Assembly (NCBI RefSeq): GCF_021432765.1
Contig: NZ_CP058908.1
Coordinates: forward strand, 2,124,001-2,188,000
Length of the DNA stretch: 64,000 nt
Reading direction: 5' to 3'
Source of the DNA: Pseudomonas phenolilytica
GTDB lineage: Bacteria; Pseudomonadota; Gammaproteobacteria; Pseudomonadales; Pseudomonadaceae
Positions within the stretch are counted from its first letter, which is position 1. Each line of letters opens with the position of its first letter. Shown piece after piece: positions 36,438-46,005 of this stretch. The translations under genes were made by a program, and so were the position numbers. Under the pieces are notes generated by a model. The model was given only the letters and a program-made list of their open reading frames with translations, had not been told where the DNA came from and searched no databases.

Positions 36438-37556
36438 TTACTTGGCTTCGGTCTTGGTGCCGTCCTGGTGCCATTCGTAGACGACGAAGTTGAAGTTCTT
36501 CAGGTCGCCTTTCTCGTCGAATTCCAGCGCGCCGGTCGGGGTGTCGAAGGTGTTGCTGCGCAGCGCCTCGGCCACCTTGTCGGTGTCGGTACTGCCGGCC
36601 TTCTCGATGCCTTCGGCGATCACCTGCACTGCGGCGTAGGCCGGGAACACGAACGGACCGCTCGGGTCCTGCTTCTTGGCCTTGAAGGCTTCGACGAGCT
36701 GCTGGTTTTTCGGATCTTCGTTGAAGGATTTCGGCAGGGTCACGTACATGCCTTCGGAAGCCGGGCCGGCGATGGCGGAGATTTCCGAGTTACCCACGCC
36801 TTCCGGGCCCATGAAGCGCACGTTCAGGCCTTTTTCCTTCGCCTGGCGCAGCAGCAGACCGAGTTCCGGGTGGTAGCCGCCGTAGTAGACGAAGTCCACG
36901 CCTTCGCGCTTGAGCTTGGCAATCAGCGAAGAGAAGTCCTTGTCGCCGGCGTTGATGCCTTCGAACAGGCCGACCTTGATGTTCTTGCTTTCCAGCGTCT
37001 GCTTGACGGCAGTGGCGATGCCTTCGCCGTACTGCTGCTTGTCGTGGATGACCGCGACGTTCTTCGGCTTGACGTGATCGGCGATGAAGTTGCCGGCGGT
37101 CGGACCTTGCAGGCTGTCCAGGCCGATGGTGCGGAAGATCAGCTGATAGCCGCGCGAGGTGATGTCCGGGCTGGTGGAGGCCGCGGTAATCATCAGGATG
37201 CCTTCGTCCTCGTAGATATCGGACGCCGGCTGAGTGGAGCTGGAGCAGAGGTGGCCGACCACGAACTGCACGCCGTCGTTGACGATCTTGTTGGCGACTG
37301 CCACGGCCTGCTTCGGATCGCAGGCGTCGTCGTAGCGTATGCCCTCGAGTTTTTGGCCGTTCACCCCGCCGGCCTTGTTGATCTGCTCGATGGCCATCTC
37401 GGCCCCAATGAACTGCATGTCCCCGTACTGCGCGACCGATCCGGTCACCGGGCCGGCCATCGCGATCCGGATGGTATCGGCCGCAACCGTGTAACTGGCG
37501 GTGCCGCTCAAAACGAGGGCGAGAACGAGTTTGGACAGACGCTGGTTGCTCTTCAT
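36438..37556 (-). CDS. livK: Branched-chain amino-acid binding protein LivK/BraC
   Basis: A 372-residue periplasmic protein from ATG 37556 with GGAG upstream. Signal peptide MKSNQRLSKLVLALVLSGTA... ends near Ala25 (TVAA|DTIRIAMAGP). Family blocks: GPVTGSVAQYGDMQFIGAEMA, KLEGIRYDDACDPKQAVAVANKIV, the disulfide-type Cys pair (DDAC, HLCS) and ITAASTSPDITSRGYQ. It delivers Leu/Ile/Val to LivHMGF. Placement upstream of the permease genes matches braCDEFG. Confidence 0.96.
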   Translation of the reverse strand: MKSNQRLSKLVLALVLSGTASYTVAADTIRIAMAGPVTGSVAQYGDMQFIGAEMAIEQINKAGGVNGQKLEGIRYDDACDPKQAVAVANKIVNDGVQFVVGHLCSSSTQPASDIYEDEGILMITAASTSPDITSRGYQLIFRTIGLDSLQGPTAGNFIADHVKPKNVAVIHDKQQYGEGIATAVKQTLESKNIKVGLFEGINAGDKDFSSLIAKLKREGVDFVYYGGYHPELGLLLRQAKEKGLNVRFMGPEGVGNSEISAIAGPASEGMYVTLPKSFNEDPKNQQLVEAFKAKKQDPSGPFVFPAYAAVQVIAEGIEKAGSTDTDKVAEALRSNTFDTPTGALEFDEKGDLKNFNFVVYEWHQDGTKTEAK

Positions 37557-37754
37557 ATGCGCTCCACTTGCATCATTATTGTTTGGATCCTGCATGTCGC
37601 AGAGGCGTTACGGGCCGATCGTCCCGGAACGGTGCGGCAACTGTACCGGCACAGTGTAGAAGTGTCTCCTCTCTTTGCACAGCCGGCAGAACTGGGCGTT
37701 TTGACCGACACGGCGCCGCGTTATGATGGCCGCCCCCTCACTCGGGTAGCTCCC

Positions 37755-38072
37755 ATGACCGACGATGTAAGCACTCTCTATGCCAAGCTTTTGGGCGAAA
37801 CGGCGCCGATTACCTGGGAAGAACTGCAGCCGTTCTTCGCCCGTGGCGCGCTCCTGCGGGTCGCGAACGATTTCGACCTGGTCGAGGTAGCGCTCGCCGT
37901 GGCGCAGGACGATCGCGCCAAGGTTGCGGCCTGGCTGGAAGGCGGTCAGCTGCTGAGAATGGATGCGCCGCAGGCGCAGGACTGGCTGGAGCGCGATCCG
38001 CAGCTATGGGCGGTGGTCGTCGCGCCCTGGGTGCTGGCGCAGGAGCGGGGCGTGCGGCCGGCCGTGCACTGA
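37755..38072 (+). CDS. DUF2288 protein
   Basis: A 105-residue soluble protein from ATG 37755. The pattern LLGETAPITWEELQPFFARGALLRVANDFDLVEVALAVAQDD and LWAVVVAPWVLAQE is that of the DUF2288 family, short Pseudomonas-type proteins without known function. It is divergent from livK and convergent with the PhnE-like genes. Confidence 0.82.
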   Translation: MTDDVSTLYAKLLGETAPITWEELQPFFARGALLRVANDFDLVEVALAVAQDDRAKVAAWLEGGQLLRMDAPQAQDWLERDPQLWAVVVAPWVLAQERGVRPAVH

Positions 38073-38100
38073 GACGGTGCGCCTGTGGGTGACGCGGCGA

Positions 38101-38868
38101 TTATCCGCGCACCCAGCGCTGCCGCGCCCAACCGCTGAGGGCGTCGACCGCCAGCACCATCAGCAGCATGGCGATGATCACCGTCGAGGCCTGGGCCTCC
38201 TGGAACAGGCTGAGGCTCATGTGCAGCATCTGCCCCAGGCCGCCGGCACCGACGAAGCCGAGCACGCTCGCCATGCGGATATTGTTTTCCCAGCGATACA
38301 GCGTGTAGGCCACCAGCTGCGGCCACAGGCTGGGCAGGGTGCCGTAGCAGAAGGCGACGACGCGTCCGCCGCCGTTCAGCCGCAGCGCATCGGCCGGTGC
38401 CGGCGGGGTGTTTTCCAGCGCCTCGGCGAACAGTCGGCCGAGCACGCCGGCGGTGTGCAGGGCCAGGGCGAGGGTGCCGGCATTCGGCCCGAGCCCGGCA
38501 GCGAGCACCATCAGCGCCGCCCAGACCAGTTCCGGAATCGCCCGCAGCGCGTTGAGCAGCAGTCGTGCCGCCGCCTGGGCGGCTCGGCCGAAGCGCCCGG
38601 CAGCGGGCAACGCCAGCAGCAGGCCCAGCAAAGCGGCGAGCAAAGTACCGATGGCCGACATCGCCAGGGTTTCCAGCGCGCCCCGGCCGATGGCGCGCAG
38701 ATGCGCCGGTGACAGGTCGGGATCGAGAAAGCCCGCCGCATATGCGGCCATCTGCCCGAGCCCTTCGCGCCCGAACAACGTGGCGGTGTCCAGGTGCAGA
38801 TAGGCGAAGGCGGCGACCACGGCCGCGAGCAGCGCCAGCGGAATCAGCAGACGGGCCAGGAGCTTCAT
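38101..38868 (-). CDS. PhnE-type ABC transporter permease, second copy
   Basis: A 255-residue inner-membrane permease. TLAMSAIGTLLAALLGLLLALP and the PhnE-type loop [49 protein letters not shown] are clear. It overlaps the preceding permease by 4 bp and is the last gene of a four-gene importer operon. Two permeases of one type suggest a heterodimeric channel. The substrate is discussed under the binding protein at 40489. Confidence 0.87.
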   Translation of the reverse strand: MKLLARLLIPLALLAAVVAAFAYLHLDTATLFGREGLGQMAAYAAGFLDPDLSPAHLRAIGRGALETLAMSAIGTLLAALLGLLLALPAAGRFGRAAQAAARLLLNALRAIPELVWAALMVLAAGLGPNAGTLALALHTAGVLGRLFAEALENTPPAPADALRLNGGGRVVAFCYGTLPSLWPQLVAYTLYRWENNIRMASVLGFVGAGGLGQMLHMSLSLFQEAQASTVIIAMLLMVLAVDALSGWARQRWVRG

Positions 38869-39695
38869 GCGAACCTCCAGCGCAGCAGCCGGCTGAGCAG
38901 GTCGGCCAACAGCACCAGGGCGAGGAAGGTCAGCAGCATGCTGGCGACCTCGCCACCGGCGAACATGCGCATCGACAGGTCCATCTGCTGACCCAGCCCG
39001 CCGGCGCCGACGAAGCCCATCACCACCGAGGCGCGTACCGCGCATTCCCAGCGATAGACCGAGTACGACAGCATCTCCCCGGTCGCCTGCGGCAGCACGC
39101 CATAGCAGAACGCCTGCAGGCGCGAACTGCCGGCGGCGAGCAGCGCCCGCGCCGGTTGCGGATCGACCGACTCAAAGATTTCCGCATAGACCTTGCCGAG
39201 CATGCCAGCGTAGGTGATGGCGATGGCCAGCACGCCAGCGGTCGGGCCGAGGCCGACCGCGCGGACGAACAGCAGCGCCCAGACGATTTCCGGGATGCTG
39301 CGCAGCACGATCAGCAGGCCGCGCGCCGGCCAGCGCAGCGCCTGGGCCCACCATGCCGGGCGGCCGCCTCGGCTGAGCGCCGAAAGCGACAGCGCGCGCG
39401 TGGCCAGCAGCGCACCGGGCAGGGCGATCAGCAGCGCCAGCGCCATGCCGGCGGTGGCGATGGCCAGGGTCTCCAGCGTGGCCTGCGCCAGCAGTGCAAG
39501 GAATGGCTGGTCGTGCGCCGGCGGCCAGAAACCGGTGAGGAATACGCCCATGGTCTGCGCATTGCTGCCATCGAACAGCACGCCGAGGTCCAGCTCGCTG
39601 AGCGAAAGCCCCGGCCACAGCAGCGTCAGCGCCAGCAGTGTGAGCAGCAGGCGCGCCGGCGCCGCCGGGTCGCGGGTGACAGTGGGGTTCAGCAT
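38865..39695 (-). CDS. PhnE-type ABC transporter permease, first copy
   Basis: A 276-residue permease from ATG 39695 ([17 protein letters not shown]). It shares with the next gene the loop [48 protein letters not shown], so the two are paralogues. Its start overlaps the end of the ATPase gene by 7 bp. About six transmembrane helices are predicted by eye. Confidence 0.87.
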   Translation of the reverse strand: MLNPTVTRDPAAPARLLLTLLALTLLWPGLSLSELDLGVLFDGSNAQTMGVFLTGFWPPAHDQPFLALLAQATLETLAIATAGMALALLIALPGALLATRALSLSALSRGGRPAWWAQALRWPARGLLIVLRSIPEIVWALLFVRAVGLGPTAGVLAIAITYAGMLGKVYAEIFESVDPQPARALLAAGSSRLQAFCYGVLPQATGEMLSYSVYRWECAVRASVVMGFVGAGGLGQQMDLSMRMFAGGEVASMLLTFLALVLLADLLSRLLRWRFA

Positions 39696-40492
39696 CGCGG
39701 GATATGCAGGGGCGGCGCGAAGGCCGTGGCCGGAATGGGCGAATGGGCCAGCTGCTCGTTGGCATACAACGCCGCCAGCTCTTCGGCCGTGACCGCGGCG
39801 GCTGGTTTGTCGAACAGGATGCGCCCGGCGCGCACGCCGACGATCCGTGGAAAATGCTGCAACGCCAGCTCGACGGCGTGCAGGCTGGCCAGCAGCGTGG
39901 CGTTGCGTTGCTGCGCCTCGCGGTTGAGTACGTCGAGGGTGTGGCTGGCGAGCACCGGGTCCATCGCCGAAACCGGCTCGTCGGCGAGGACCAGCGCCGG
40001 CGCCTGATAGAGCACACGGGCGATGCCGACGCGCTGCAGCTGGCCGCCGGAGAGCTGGTCGCAGCGCATGTAGAGCTTGTCGGCCAGATCCAGCCGGCCC
40101 AGCTCGGCTGCAGCGCCGGCAGCGTCCAGCGGGTAGATCAGGCTGAGCAGGCTGCGGCCGAGCGACCATTGGCCGAGGCGTCCCGCGAGCACTGCAGTGA
40201 CTACCCGCTGCCGCGGCGGCAGCGGCGGCGCCTGGTGAATCAGCCCGATGCGCGCGCGCAGCCGCTGGCGTTGCGCGACGGATAGCGCCCACGGGCGCTG
40301 GCCGAGCAGTTCCAGCTCGCCGCACTGCGGTTTCAGCGCGGTCGCCAGCAGGCGCAGCAGGGTGGTCTTGCCGGCGCCGGACGGTCCGATGATGGCCACC
40401 CGTTCGCCCTGGGCGACCCGCAATCCGATGTCGCACAGCGCAGCCTGACCGTCGGCGTGGGTATGGCCCACGCCGCTCAGGCTGACGATCAC
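39689..40492 (-). CDS. PhnC-type ABC transporter ATPase
   Basis: A 267-residue ATPase using GTG 40492, which overlaps the stop of the binding-protein gene (GTGA). Walker [13 protein letters not shown] near residue 36, signature [16 protein letters not shown] near residue 150 and Walker [14 protein letters not shown] near residue 170 (Ala-Asp-Glu). The phosphonate-type PhnC organisation is evident, including the [17 protein letters not shown] segment. Confidence 0.87.
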   Translation of the reverse strand: MIVSLSGVGHTHADGQAALCDIGLRVAQGERVAIIGPSGAGKTTLLRLLATALKPQCGELELLGQRPWALSVAQRQRLRARIGLIHQAPPLPPRQRVVTAVLAGRLGQWSLGRSLLSLIYPLDAAGAAAELGRLDLADKLYMRCDQLSGGQLQRVGIARVLYQAPALVLADEPVSAMDPVLASHTLDVLNREAQQRNATLLASLHAVELALQHFPRIVGVRAGRILFDKPAAAVTAEELAALYANEQLAHSPIPATAFAPPLHIPRC

Positions 40493-41340
40493 TTCAGCAG
40501 GCCGGCAGCGCGCGCGGCTTGCTCGATGCCTTCGTAGTTTTCCGGCTTGGTCGCGATGAAGCGGCTGGCCGCCTGCAGGTCGAGGATCGCCTTGTGTTCC
40601 GGGTTGGCCGGGTCGAGCGCGAGGAAGGCTGCCTTGATCTTCTCGGCCAGGGCCGGCTCGAGGGTGCCGCGCACGGTCCAGTTGTAGTCGTAGTAGGTCG
40701 GCGTGGTGGCGAAGACGCGCACCTTGTCGGTGTTCACCTTGCCGGCGGCGACCAGCTTGTCCCATACCGAGGCGTTGAGCACGCCGGCGTCGGCCTTGCC
40801 GGCTTCGACCCAGGCGGCGGTGGCGTCATGCGCACCGGAATAGGCGATGCGGGAGAAGAACTGCTCCGGCTCGATGCCGTCCTTGAGCATGAAATAGCGC
40901 GGCATCAGGCTGCCCGAGGTCGAGGACACCGAGCCGAAGGCGAAGGTTTTGCCCTTGAGATCCTGCAACGATTTGACCGCGGGATCGGCGGTGATGAACT
41001 TGCTGGTGAACTGCTCGTCCTGCTCGCGCTGCACCAGCGGTATGGCATTGCCGGTCTTCAGGCGCGTCTGCACGAAGGTGAAGCCGCCCAGCCAGGCCAT
41101 GTCCAGACGGTCGGAGGCCAGGGCCTCGACCACGGCGGCGTAGTCGGATACCGGGGTGAATTTCACCGGCATGCCGAGTTCCTTCTCCAGGTACTCGCCC
41201 AGTGGCTTGAACTTGCGGATCAGTTCGGTCGGGGCTTCGTCGGGGATCGCAGAGACCCGCAGGGTTTCGGCGGCGTGGATGGCGGTGACGGACAGGGACA
41301 GGGCAAGGCCGGCGACGGCTGCCAGGGAGCGCTTGAGCAT
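40489..41340 (-). CDS. PhnD/selenate-type ABC transporter binding protein
   Basis: A 283-residue periplasmic protein with signal [20 protein letters not shown] (cleavage near Ala24). The segment [28 protein letters not shown] and [21 protein letters not shown] are those of PhnD-like proteins. I recall close Pseudomonas relatives being annotated as putative selenate ABC transporter binding proteins, so an oxyanion such as selenate or a phosphonate is likely, but no direct evidence is in the window. It leads the four-gene operon 41340-38101. Confidence 0.85.
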   Translation of the reverse strand: MLKRSLAAVAGLALSLSVTAIHAAETLRVSAIPDEAPTELIRKFKPLGEYLEKELGMPVKFTPVSDYAAVVEALASDRLDMAWLGGFTFVQTRLKTGNAIPLVQREQDEQFTSKFITADPAVKSLQDLKGKTFAFGSVSSTSGSLMPRYFMLKDGIEPEQFFSRIAYSGAHDATAAWVEAGKADAGVLNASVWDKLVAAGKVNTDKVRVFATTPTYYDYNWTVRGTLEPALAEKIKAAFLALDPANPEHKAILDLQAASRFIATKPENYEGIEQAARAAGLLK

Positions 41341-41464
41341 TGAGGGTTCTCCGGTTCAATGGCGGAAAAAGCGCGGCGATTATAGGTGCGGACGGTCGCG
41401 CTTAGCCATGATCGGTTTTCGCGCCTAGAATCGGCACCTTCGCCGTTCTCCGAGGAGCTGTCCT

Positions 41465-42349
41465 GTGTCCACATTGCCCACCCTTGCGTTTGCCGGTATC
41501 GGCCTGATGGGCCTGCCGATGTGTCGCCGCCTGCTGGCGGCCGGTTACCGTCTGCTGGTCTGGAACCGCTCGCCCGACAAATGCGCGCCGCTGGTTGCGC
41601 TCGGCGCCACGGCGGTGGCGACGCCGGCCGAACTCTGCGCTGCCGATATCGTGCTGCTGTGCCTGGCCGATACCGCCGCCGTGCGCGAGGTGGTGTTCGG
41701 CAAGGGCGGGCTCGCCGAAGGCGGCAAGCCGGGCAAGCTGCTGGTCGATCATTCCAGCCTGGAACCCGGCGCGACGCGCGACATGGCCGCCGAGCTGGAA
41801 TTTCGCAGCGGCATGCGCTGGGTCGATGCCCCGGTCTCCGGCGGCACCGCGGGGGCGGAGAACGGCACGCTGGCGATCATGGCCGGCGGCCGGGTCGAGG
41901 ATGTCGAGCGCGTGCGGCCAGTACTGATGCATCTCGGTCAGCGGCTGACGCACATGGGTGAGGTCGGTGCGGGTCAGGTCAGCAAGGTCTGCAATCAGAT
42001 GATCGTCGCCTGCAATGCGCTGGTGATCGCCGAGGTGGTGGCGCTGGCCGAGCGTGCCGGGGTCGATGCCAGCCTGCTGGCGCCGGCGCTGGCCGGTGGT
42101 TTCGCCGACTCGCGGCCGCTGCAGATCCTCGCGCCGCAGATGGCGGCGAGCGAGTTCGAACCGGTGAAATGGCACGTGCGCACGCTGCTCAAGGACCTGG
42201 ATACCGCGGTGAAACTGTCCCGCGAGCAGGGCTCGGCGACGCCGATGAGCGGCCTGGCCGCGCAGCTGATGCGTCTGCACGGCAGCCAGGGCAACCTGCA
42301 GCGCGACCCGGCGACGCTGGTGCAGCTGTACCGTGAGGACGAGTCATGA
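41465..42349 (+). CDS. glxR: Beta-hydroxyacid dehydrogenase (tartronate semialdehyde reductase-like)
   Basis: A 294-residue NAD(P)-dependent reductase. The Rossmann motif FAGIGLMGLPMCRRLL (residues 9-24), the substrate motif DAPVSGGTAGAENGTLAIMAGG near residue 120 and GQVSKVCNQMIVACNALVIAE (catalytic Lys) near residue 175 are conserved. The family includes GarR/GlxR and LtnD. Overlap by 4 bp with a hydroxypyruvate isomerase-like gene favours a glyoxylate/tartronate role, but glyoxylate carboligase is not in the window. Confidence 0.82.
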   Translation: MSTLPTLAFAGIGLMGLPMCRRLLAAGYRLLVWNRSPDKCAPLVALGATAVATPAELCAADIVLLCLADTAAVREVVFGKGGLAEGGKPGKLLVDHSSLEPGATRDMAAELEFRSGMRWVDAPVSGGTAGAENGTLAIMAGGRVEDVERVRPVLMHLGQRLTHMGEVGAGQVSKVCNQMIVACNALVIAEVVALAERAGVDASLLAPALAGGFADSRPLQILAPQMAASEFEPVKWHVRTLLKDLDTAVKLSREQGSATPMSGLAAQLMRLHGSQGNLQRDPATLVQLYREDES

Positions 42350-43128
42350 AAATCGCCGCCAACCTGTCGCTGCTGTTCGGCGAACTGCCACTGGCCGAGC
42401 GGGTGCTGGCCGCGCGTGTCGCCGGTTTCGACGGCGTGGAAATCCAGTTCCCCTATGAGCTGCCGGCCGTGCTGCTCAAGGGGCTGCTCGACCGTGCCGG
42501 CCTGCCGCTGGTGCTGATCAATCTGCCGGCCGGCGATCTGATGCAGGGCGGCGCCGGTCTGGCGGCGGTGCCGGAGCGTCAGGCCGAGTTCGAGGCGGCG
42601 TTGCAGGAGGCGCTGACCTACGCGCTGATGGTCCGCCCGGCTTGCGTCAACGTGCTGCCGGGGCGGCTGGCCGACGGCGTGGCGCGCGAGGAAGCGCTGG
42701 AGACGCTCGAGCACAATCTGTGGATGGCCGCCGAAGCCTTCGACATGCTCGGCATCCGCGTGCTGTGCGAGGCGATCAATCCGCTGGACATGCCGGGCTT
42801 CCTGATCAACAGCGCCGCTGATCTCGCCGTCTTGCTGGAGCGCGTCAATCATCCCAACTGCCAGGCGCAGCTGGACTTCTATCACATGGCGCGGCAGGGG
42901 TTGGACCTCGCCGGATGCGTCGAGCAGCTGCGCGGGCGCATTGGCCACGTGCAGTTCGCCGACTGTCCCGGGCGCGGCGCGCCGGGCAGTGGCGGAGTCG
43001 ACTTCAGCGCCGCGCTGCAGGCCCTGCAGGCGAGCGGTTACACGGGCTGGCTCGGTGCCGAGTACAAGCCGGGCGAGGCGGGCACCGCGGCGAGCCTGAC
43101 CTGGCTGGCCGAATGGCAGGCGCGCTGA
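42346..43128 (+). CDS. hyi: Hydroxypyruvate isomerase-like protein (Hyi/OtnI)
   Basis: A 260-residue TIM-barrel protein. It begins MKIAANLSLLFGELPLAER and has GFDGVEIQFPYE near residue 28, LCEAINPLDMPGFLINSA (metal Glu) near residue 142, QLDFYHMARQGLDL near residue 175 and GHVQFADCPGRGAPGSG near residue 202. These fit the Hyi/OtnI family, which interconverts hydroxypyruvate and tartronate semialdehyde or 2-oxo-tetronates. It overlaps the reductase gene by 4 bp. Confidence 0.85.
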   Translation: MKIAANLSLLFGELPLAERVLAARVAGFDGVEIQFPYELPAVLLKGLLDRAGLPLVLINLPAGDLMQGGAGLAAVPERQAEFEAALQEALTYALMVRPACVNVLPGRLADGVAREEALETLEHNLWMAAEAFDMLGIRVLCEAINPLDMPGFLINSAADLAVLLERVNHPNCQAQLDFYHMARQGLDLAGCVEQLRGRIGHVQFADCPGRGAPGSGGVDFSAALQALQASGYTGWLGAEYKPGEAGTAASLTWLAEWQAR

Positions 43129-43248
43129 GCCATCGCGCGGCATAAGCGCAGGTGATGTTTGCAGACGACGGGGGAGGCAGGTTCTAGAGTCAGGCTCGAG
43201 TCCCGGCTGGTCTGGCCGGTTACAACAAGAACAATCGAGACCGACGTC

Positions 43249-44595
43249 ATGCAGCCTTCCACCCAAGCTTCAAACGCCTGGCGCGTGCTGTTCCTGCTGT
43301 TCCTGGCGAACCTGTTCAATTTCTTCGATCGCACCATTCCCGCGATCATCGCCGAGCCGATCCGCCTGGAATGGAGCCTCAACGACTTCCAGCTCGGCCT
43401 GATCGGCACCGCCTTCACCATCGTCTACGCCATCGCCGGTCTGCCGCTGGGGCGCATGGCCGACCTCGGTTCGCGGCGCAAGATCATGGGCTGGGGGCTG
43501 ACCGTCTGGAGCGGGCTGACGGCGGTGAATGGTCTGGCCTGGAACTTCTGGAGCTTTCTGCTGGTGCGCATGGGCATCGGCATCGGCGAAGCCAGCTATG
43601 CGCCCGCCGCCAACTCACTGATCGGCGACCTGTTTCCGGCGCACAAGCGTGCGCGGGCGATGGGGATTTTCATGCTCGGCCTGCCGCTGGGGCTGCTCCT
43701 GGCGTTCTTCACCATCGGCTCGATGGTCGAGGCGTTCGACAGCTGGCGCGCGCCGTTCTTCATCGCCGCGGTGCCGGGGCTGGTGCTGGCGCTGTTCATC
43801 TTCCTGATCCGCGAGCCGCAGCGCGGCGCCGCCGAGGCGGTGCAAGTCTCGCAGGCGCCGGTGCAGCAGCCGATGCGCAAGGTGCTGGCGATTCGCACGT
43901 TCTGGTGGCTGGTGCTGGCCGGGCTGGCCTTCAACTTCGCCACCTATGCCTGCAACGCCTTCATGGTGCCGCTGCTGATGCGTTATCACGCCGTACCGCT
44001 GGTGGAGGCGTCGGTCGCCACCGGGGTGATCGTCGGGTTCACCGGCTTGATCGGTCTGACCCTCGGCGGCTGGATCGCCGACCGCATCCACCAGCGTTTC
44101 GCCCGCGGCCGGCTGATCTTCGCGGCGCTGAGCATGCTGGTCGCCACGCTCGCCACCGGCTACGCGCTGCTGGCCGGGCGCATCGAGGTCGGCGTGTTCG
44201 TCGCGGTGTTCAGCGTCGGCTGGCTGTTTTCCTACAACTTCTATACCTGCGTCTACACCGCCATCCAGGATGTGGTCGAACCGCGACTGCGGGCGACGGC
44301 GATGGCGCTGTTCTTCGCCGGGCTGTATCTGCTCGGTGGCGGCATGGGCACGGTGGTGGTGGGCCTGCTCTCGGATCATTTCGCCGAAGCGGCGATGCTG
44401 GCGGCGGGTGCAGCGCAAATGAGCGAGACGTTCCGCGCCGAGGGGCTGCACGGGGCGATGTACCTGATCCCTGCGTCGCTGCTGCTGACCATGCTGTTCC
44501 TGTTCCAGGCGTCGCGGACGTTCTGCGCGGACGCGCGGCGGATGACGGCGGGCATGGCCGAGGATGGCGCGGCAGGCGAGGCGGTGCCGGCTTAG
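43249..44595 (+). CDS. MFS transporter (spinster-like)
   Basis: A 448-residue transporter from ATG 43249 with about twelve hydrophobic segments. LFLANLFNFFDRTIPAIIAEPI in helix 1 and the MFS loop GRMADLGSRRKIMGWG (residues about 70-85) are typical, and a second loop copy GGWIADRIHQRFARGR lies in the C-half. The substrate is unknown. It follows the hyi-like gene by 120 bp and could be part of the same unit or independent. Confidence 0.87.
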   Translation: MQPSTQASNAWRVLFLLFLANLFNFFDRTIPAIIAEPIRLEWSLNDFQLGLIGTAFTIVYAIAGLPLGRMADLGSRRKIMGWGLTVWSGLTAVNGLAWNFWSFLLVRMGIGIGEASYAPAANSLIGDLFPAHKRARAMGIFMLGLPLGLLLAFFTIGSMVEAFDSWRAPFFIAAVPGLVLALFIFLIREPQRGAAEAVQVSQAPVQQPMRKVLAIRTFWWLVLAGLAFNFATYACNAFMVPLLMRYHAVPLVEASVATGVIVGFTGLIGLTLGGWIADRIHQRFARGRLIFAALSMLVATLATGYALLAGRIEVGVFVAVFSVGWLFSYNFYTCVYTAIQDVVEPRLRATAMALFFAGLYLLGGGMGTVVVGLLSDHFAEAAMLAAGAAQMSETFRAEGLHGAMYLIPASLLLTMLFLFQASRTFCADARRMTAGMAEDGAAGEAVPA

Positions 44596-44684
44596 CACGG
44601 GCGTACGGATACGACAGCCGGACTGCATCGGCGCGCTGCCTCCAGTACACTGCGCGGCCGTTTTTTGGCAGTCCGGTACGCACC

Positions 44685-45950
44685 ATGCAGAATGCTTCGC
44701 CCGCCCGCGCCTGTGGCATCGACTTCGGCACCTCCAATTCCACGGTCGGCTGGTGGCGGCCGGATGTCGATTCCCTGATCGCGCTGGAAGGCGAGCAGCC
44801 GACGCTGCCTTCGGTGGTGTTCTTCAACACCGAGGAGCGCCGGCCGGTCTACGGCCGCCAGGCGCTGAACGAATACCTCGAAGGCTACGAAGGCCGGCTG
44901 ATGCGCTCGCTCAAGAGCCTGCTGGGTTCCAAGCTGCTGAAGAGCGAGACCACCGTGCTCGGCAGCGCCATGCCGTTCAAGGACATCCTCGGGTTGTTTC
45001 TCGGCACCCTCAAGCAGCGTGCCGAAGCGGTGGCCGGGCGGCCGTTCGAGGAAGTGGTACTGGGGCGCCCGGTGTTCTTCGTCGATGACGATCCGCAGGC
45101 CGATCGCGAAGCGGCGCAGATGCTCGCGGCGGCAGCGCACAAGATCGGCTTTCGCGACGTCTCGTTCCAGTACGAGCCGATCGCCGCGGCGTTCGATTAC
45201 GAGTCGCGCATCGAGCGCGAGGAGCGCGTGCTGATCGTTGACATCGGCGGCGGCACCTCGGACTTCTCGCTGGTGCGGCTGTCGCCCGAACGGCGCGCGG
45301 TCGATGACCGCCAGGCGGATATCCTCGCCACCGGGGGCGTGCATATCGGCGGTACCGATTTCGACAAGCAGCTCAGCCTGCACGGGGTGATGCCGCTGTT
45401 CGGCTATGGCAGCAGGATGAAGAGCGACGCGCCGATGCCCACCAGCACCCACCTCAACCTGGCCACCTGGCACACCATTAACGCGGTCTATGCGCCGGCC
45501 TCGCAACGGGCGCTGCAAAGCATGCGCTACGACATCGTCGACCCCACCGGCATCGACCGGCTGTTCCGCCTGATCGAGCAGCGTGCCGGGCACTGGCTGG
45601 CGATGCAGGTGGAGCATGGCAAGATCGCGCTGACCGAGCAGACATCCCATGCCATCGATTTTCAGCGCATCGAACCGGCGCTGCGTGCAGAGCTGACCCG
45701 CGACGGCTTCGAGCGCGCCATCGCGCCGCTGCTCGAACGCGTCGCTGGCGGGCTGGAGCGCTTGCTGGCGGACGCCGGTGTGCGCCATGACGCGGTCGAC
45801 ACGGTGTTCTTCACCGGTGGTTCGAGTGCCGTGCCGGCGCTGCGGCAGTGTGTCGCCGAGTTGCTGCCGGGTGCGCGCCACGCGCAGGGCAACCGCTTCG
45901 GCAGCATCGGCAGCGGCCTGGCCATCGAGGCGCGCAAGCGCTACGGTTGA
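44685..45950 (+). CDS. yegD: Hsp70-family chaperone-like protein (YegD type)
   Basis: A 421-residue actin-fold ATPase lacking the Hsp70 substrate-binding domain. Phosphate-1 GIDFGTSNSTVGWW (residues 11-24), phosphate-2 VLIVDIGGGTSDFSLVRL near residue 182 and the adenosine motif VFFTGGSSAVPALRQ near residue 375 are intact. Length and ending GSIGSGLAIEARKRYG are those of YegD. Its client is unknown. Confidence 0.9.
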   Translation: MQNASPARACGIDFGTSNSTVGWWRPDVDSLIALEGEQPTLPSVVFFNTEERRPVYGRQALNEYLEGYEGRLMRSLKSLLGSKLLKSETTVLGSAMPFKDILGLFLGTLKQRAEAVAGRPFEEVVLGRPVFFVDDDPQADREAAQMLAAAAHKIGFRDVSFQYEPIAAAFDYESRIEREERVLIVDIGGGTSDFSLVRLSPERRAVDDRQADILATGGVHIGGTDFDKQLSLHGVMPLFGYGSRMKSDAPMPTSTHLNLATWHTINAVYAPASQRALQSMRYDIVDPTGIDRLFRLIEQRAGHWLAMQVEHGKIALTEQTSHAIDFQRIEPALRAELTRDGFERAIAPLLERVAGGLERLLADAGVRHDAVDTVFFTGGSSAVPALRQCVAELLPGARHAQGNRFGSIGSGLAIEARKRYG

Positions 45951-46005
45951 TCCGAGTCCGAGCGGCGTCCGCTCGGTCGGATGGCTGCCGCACAGGGGGA
46001 TCGTC

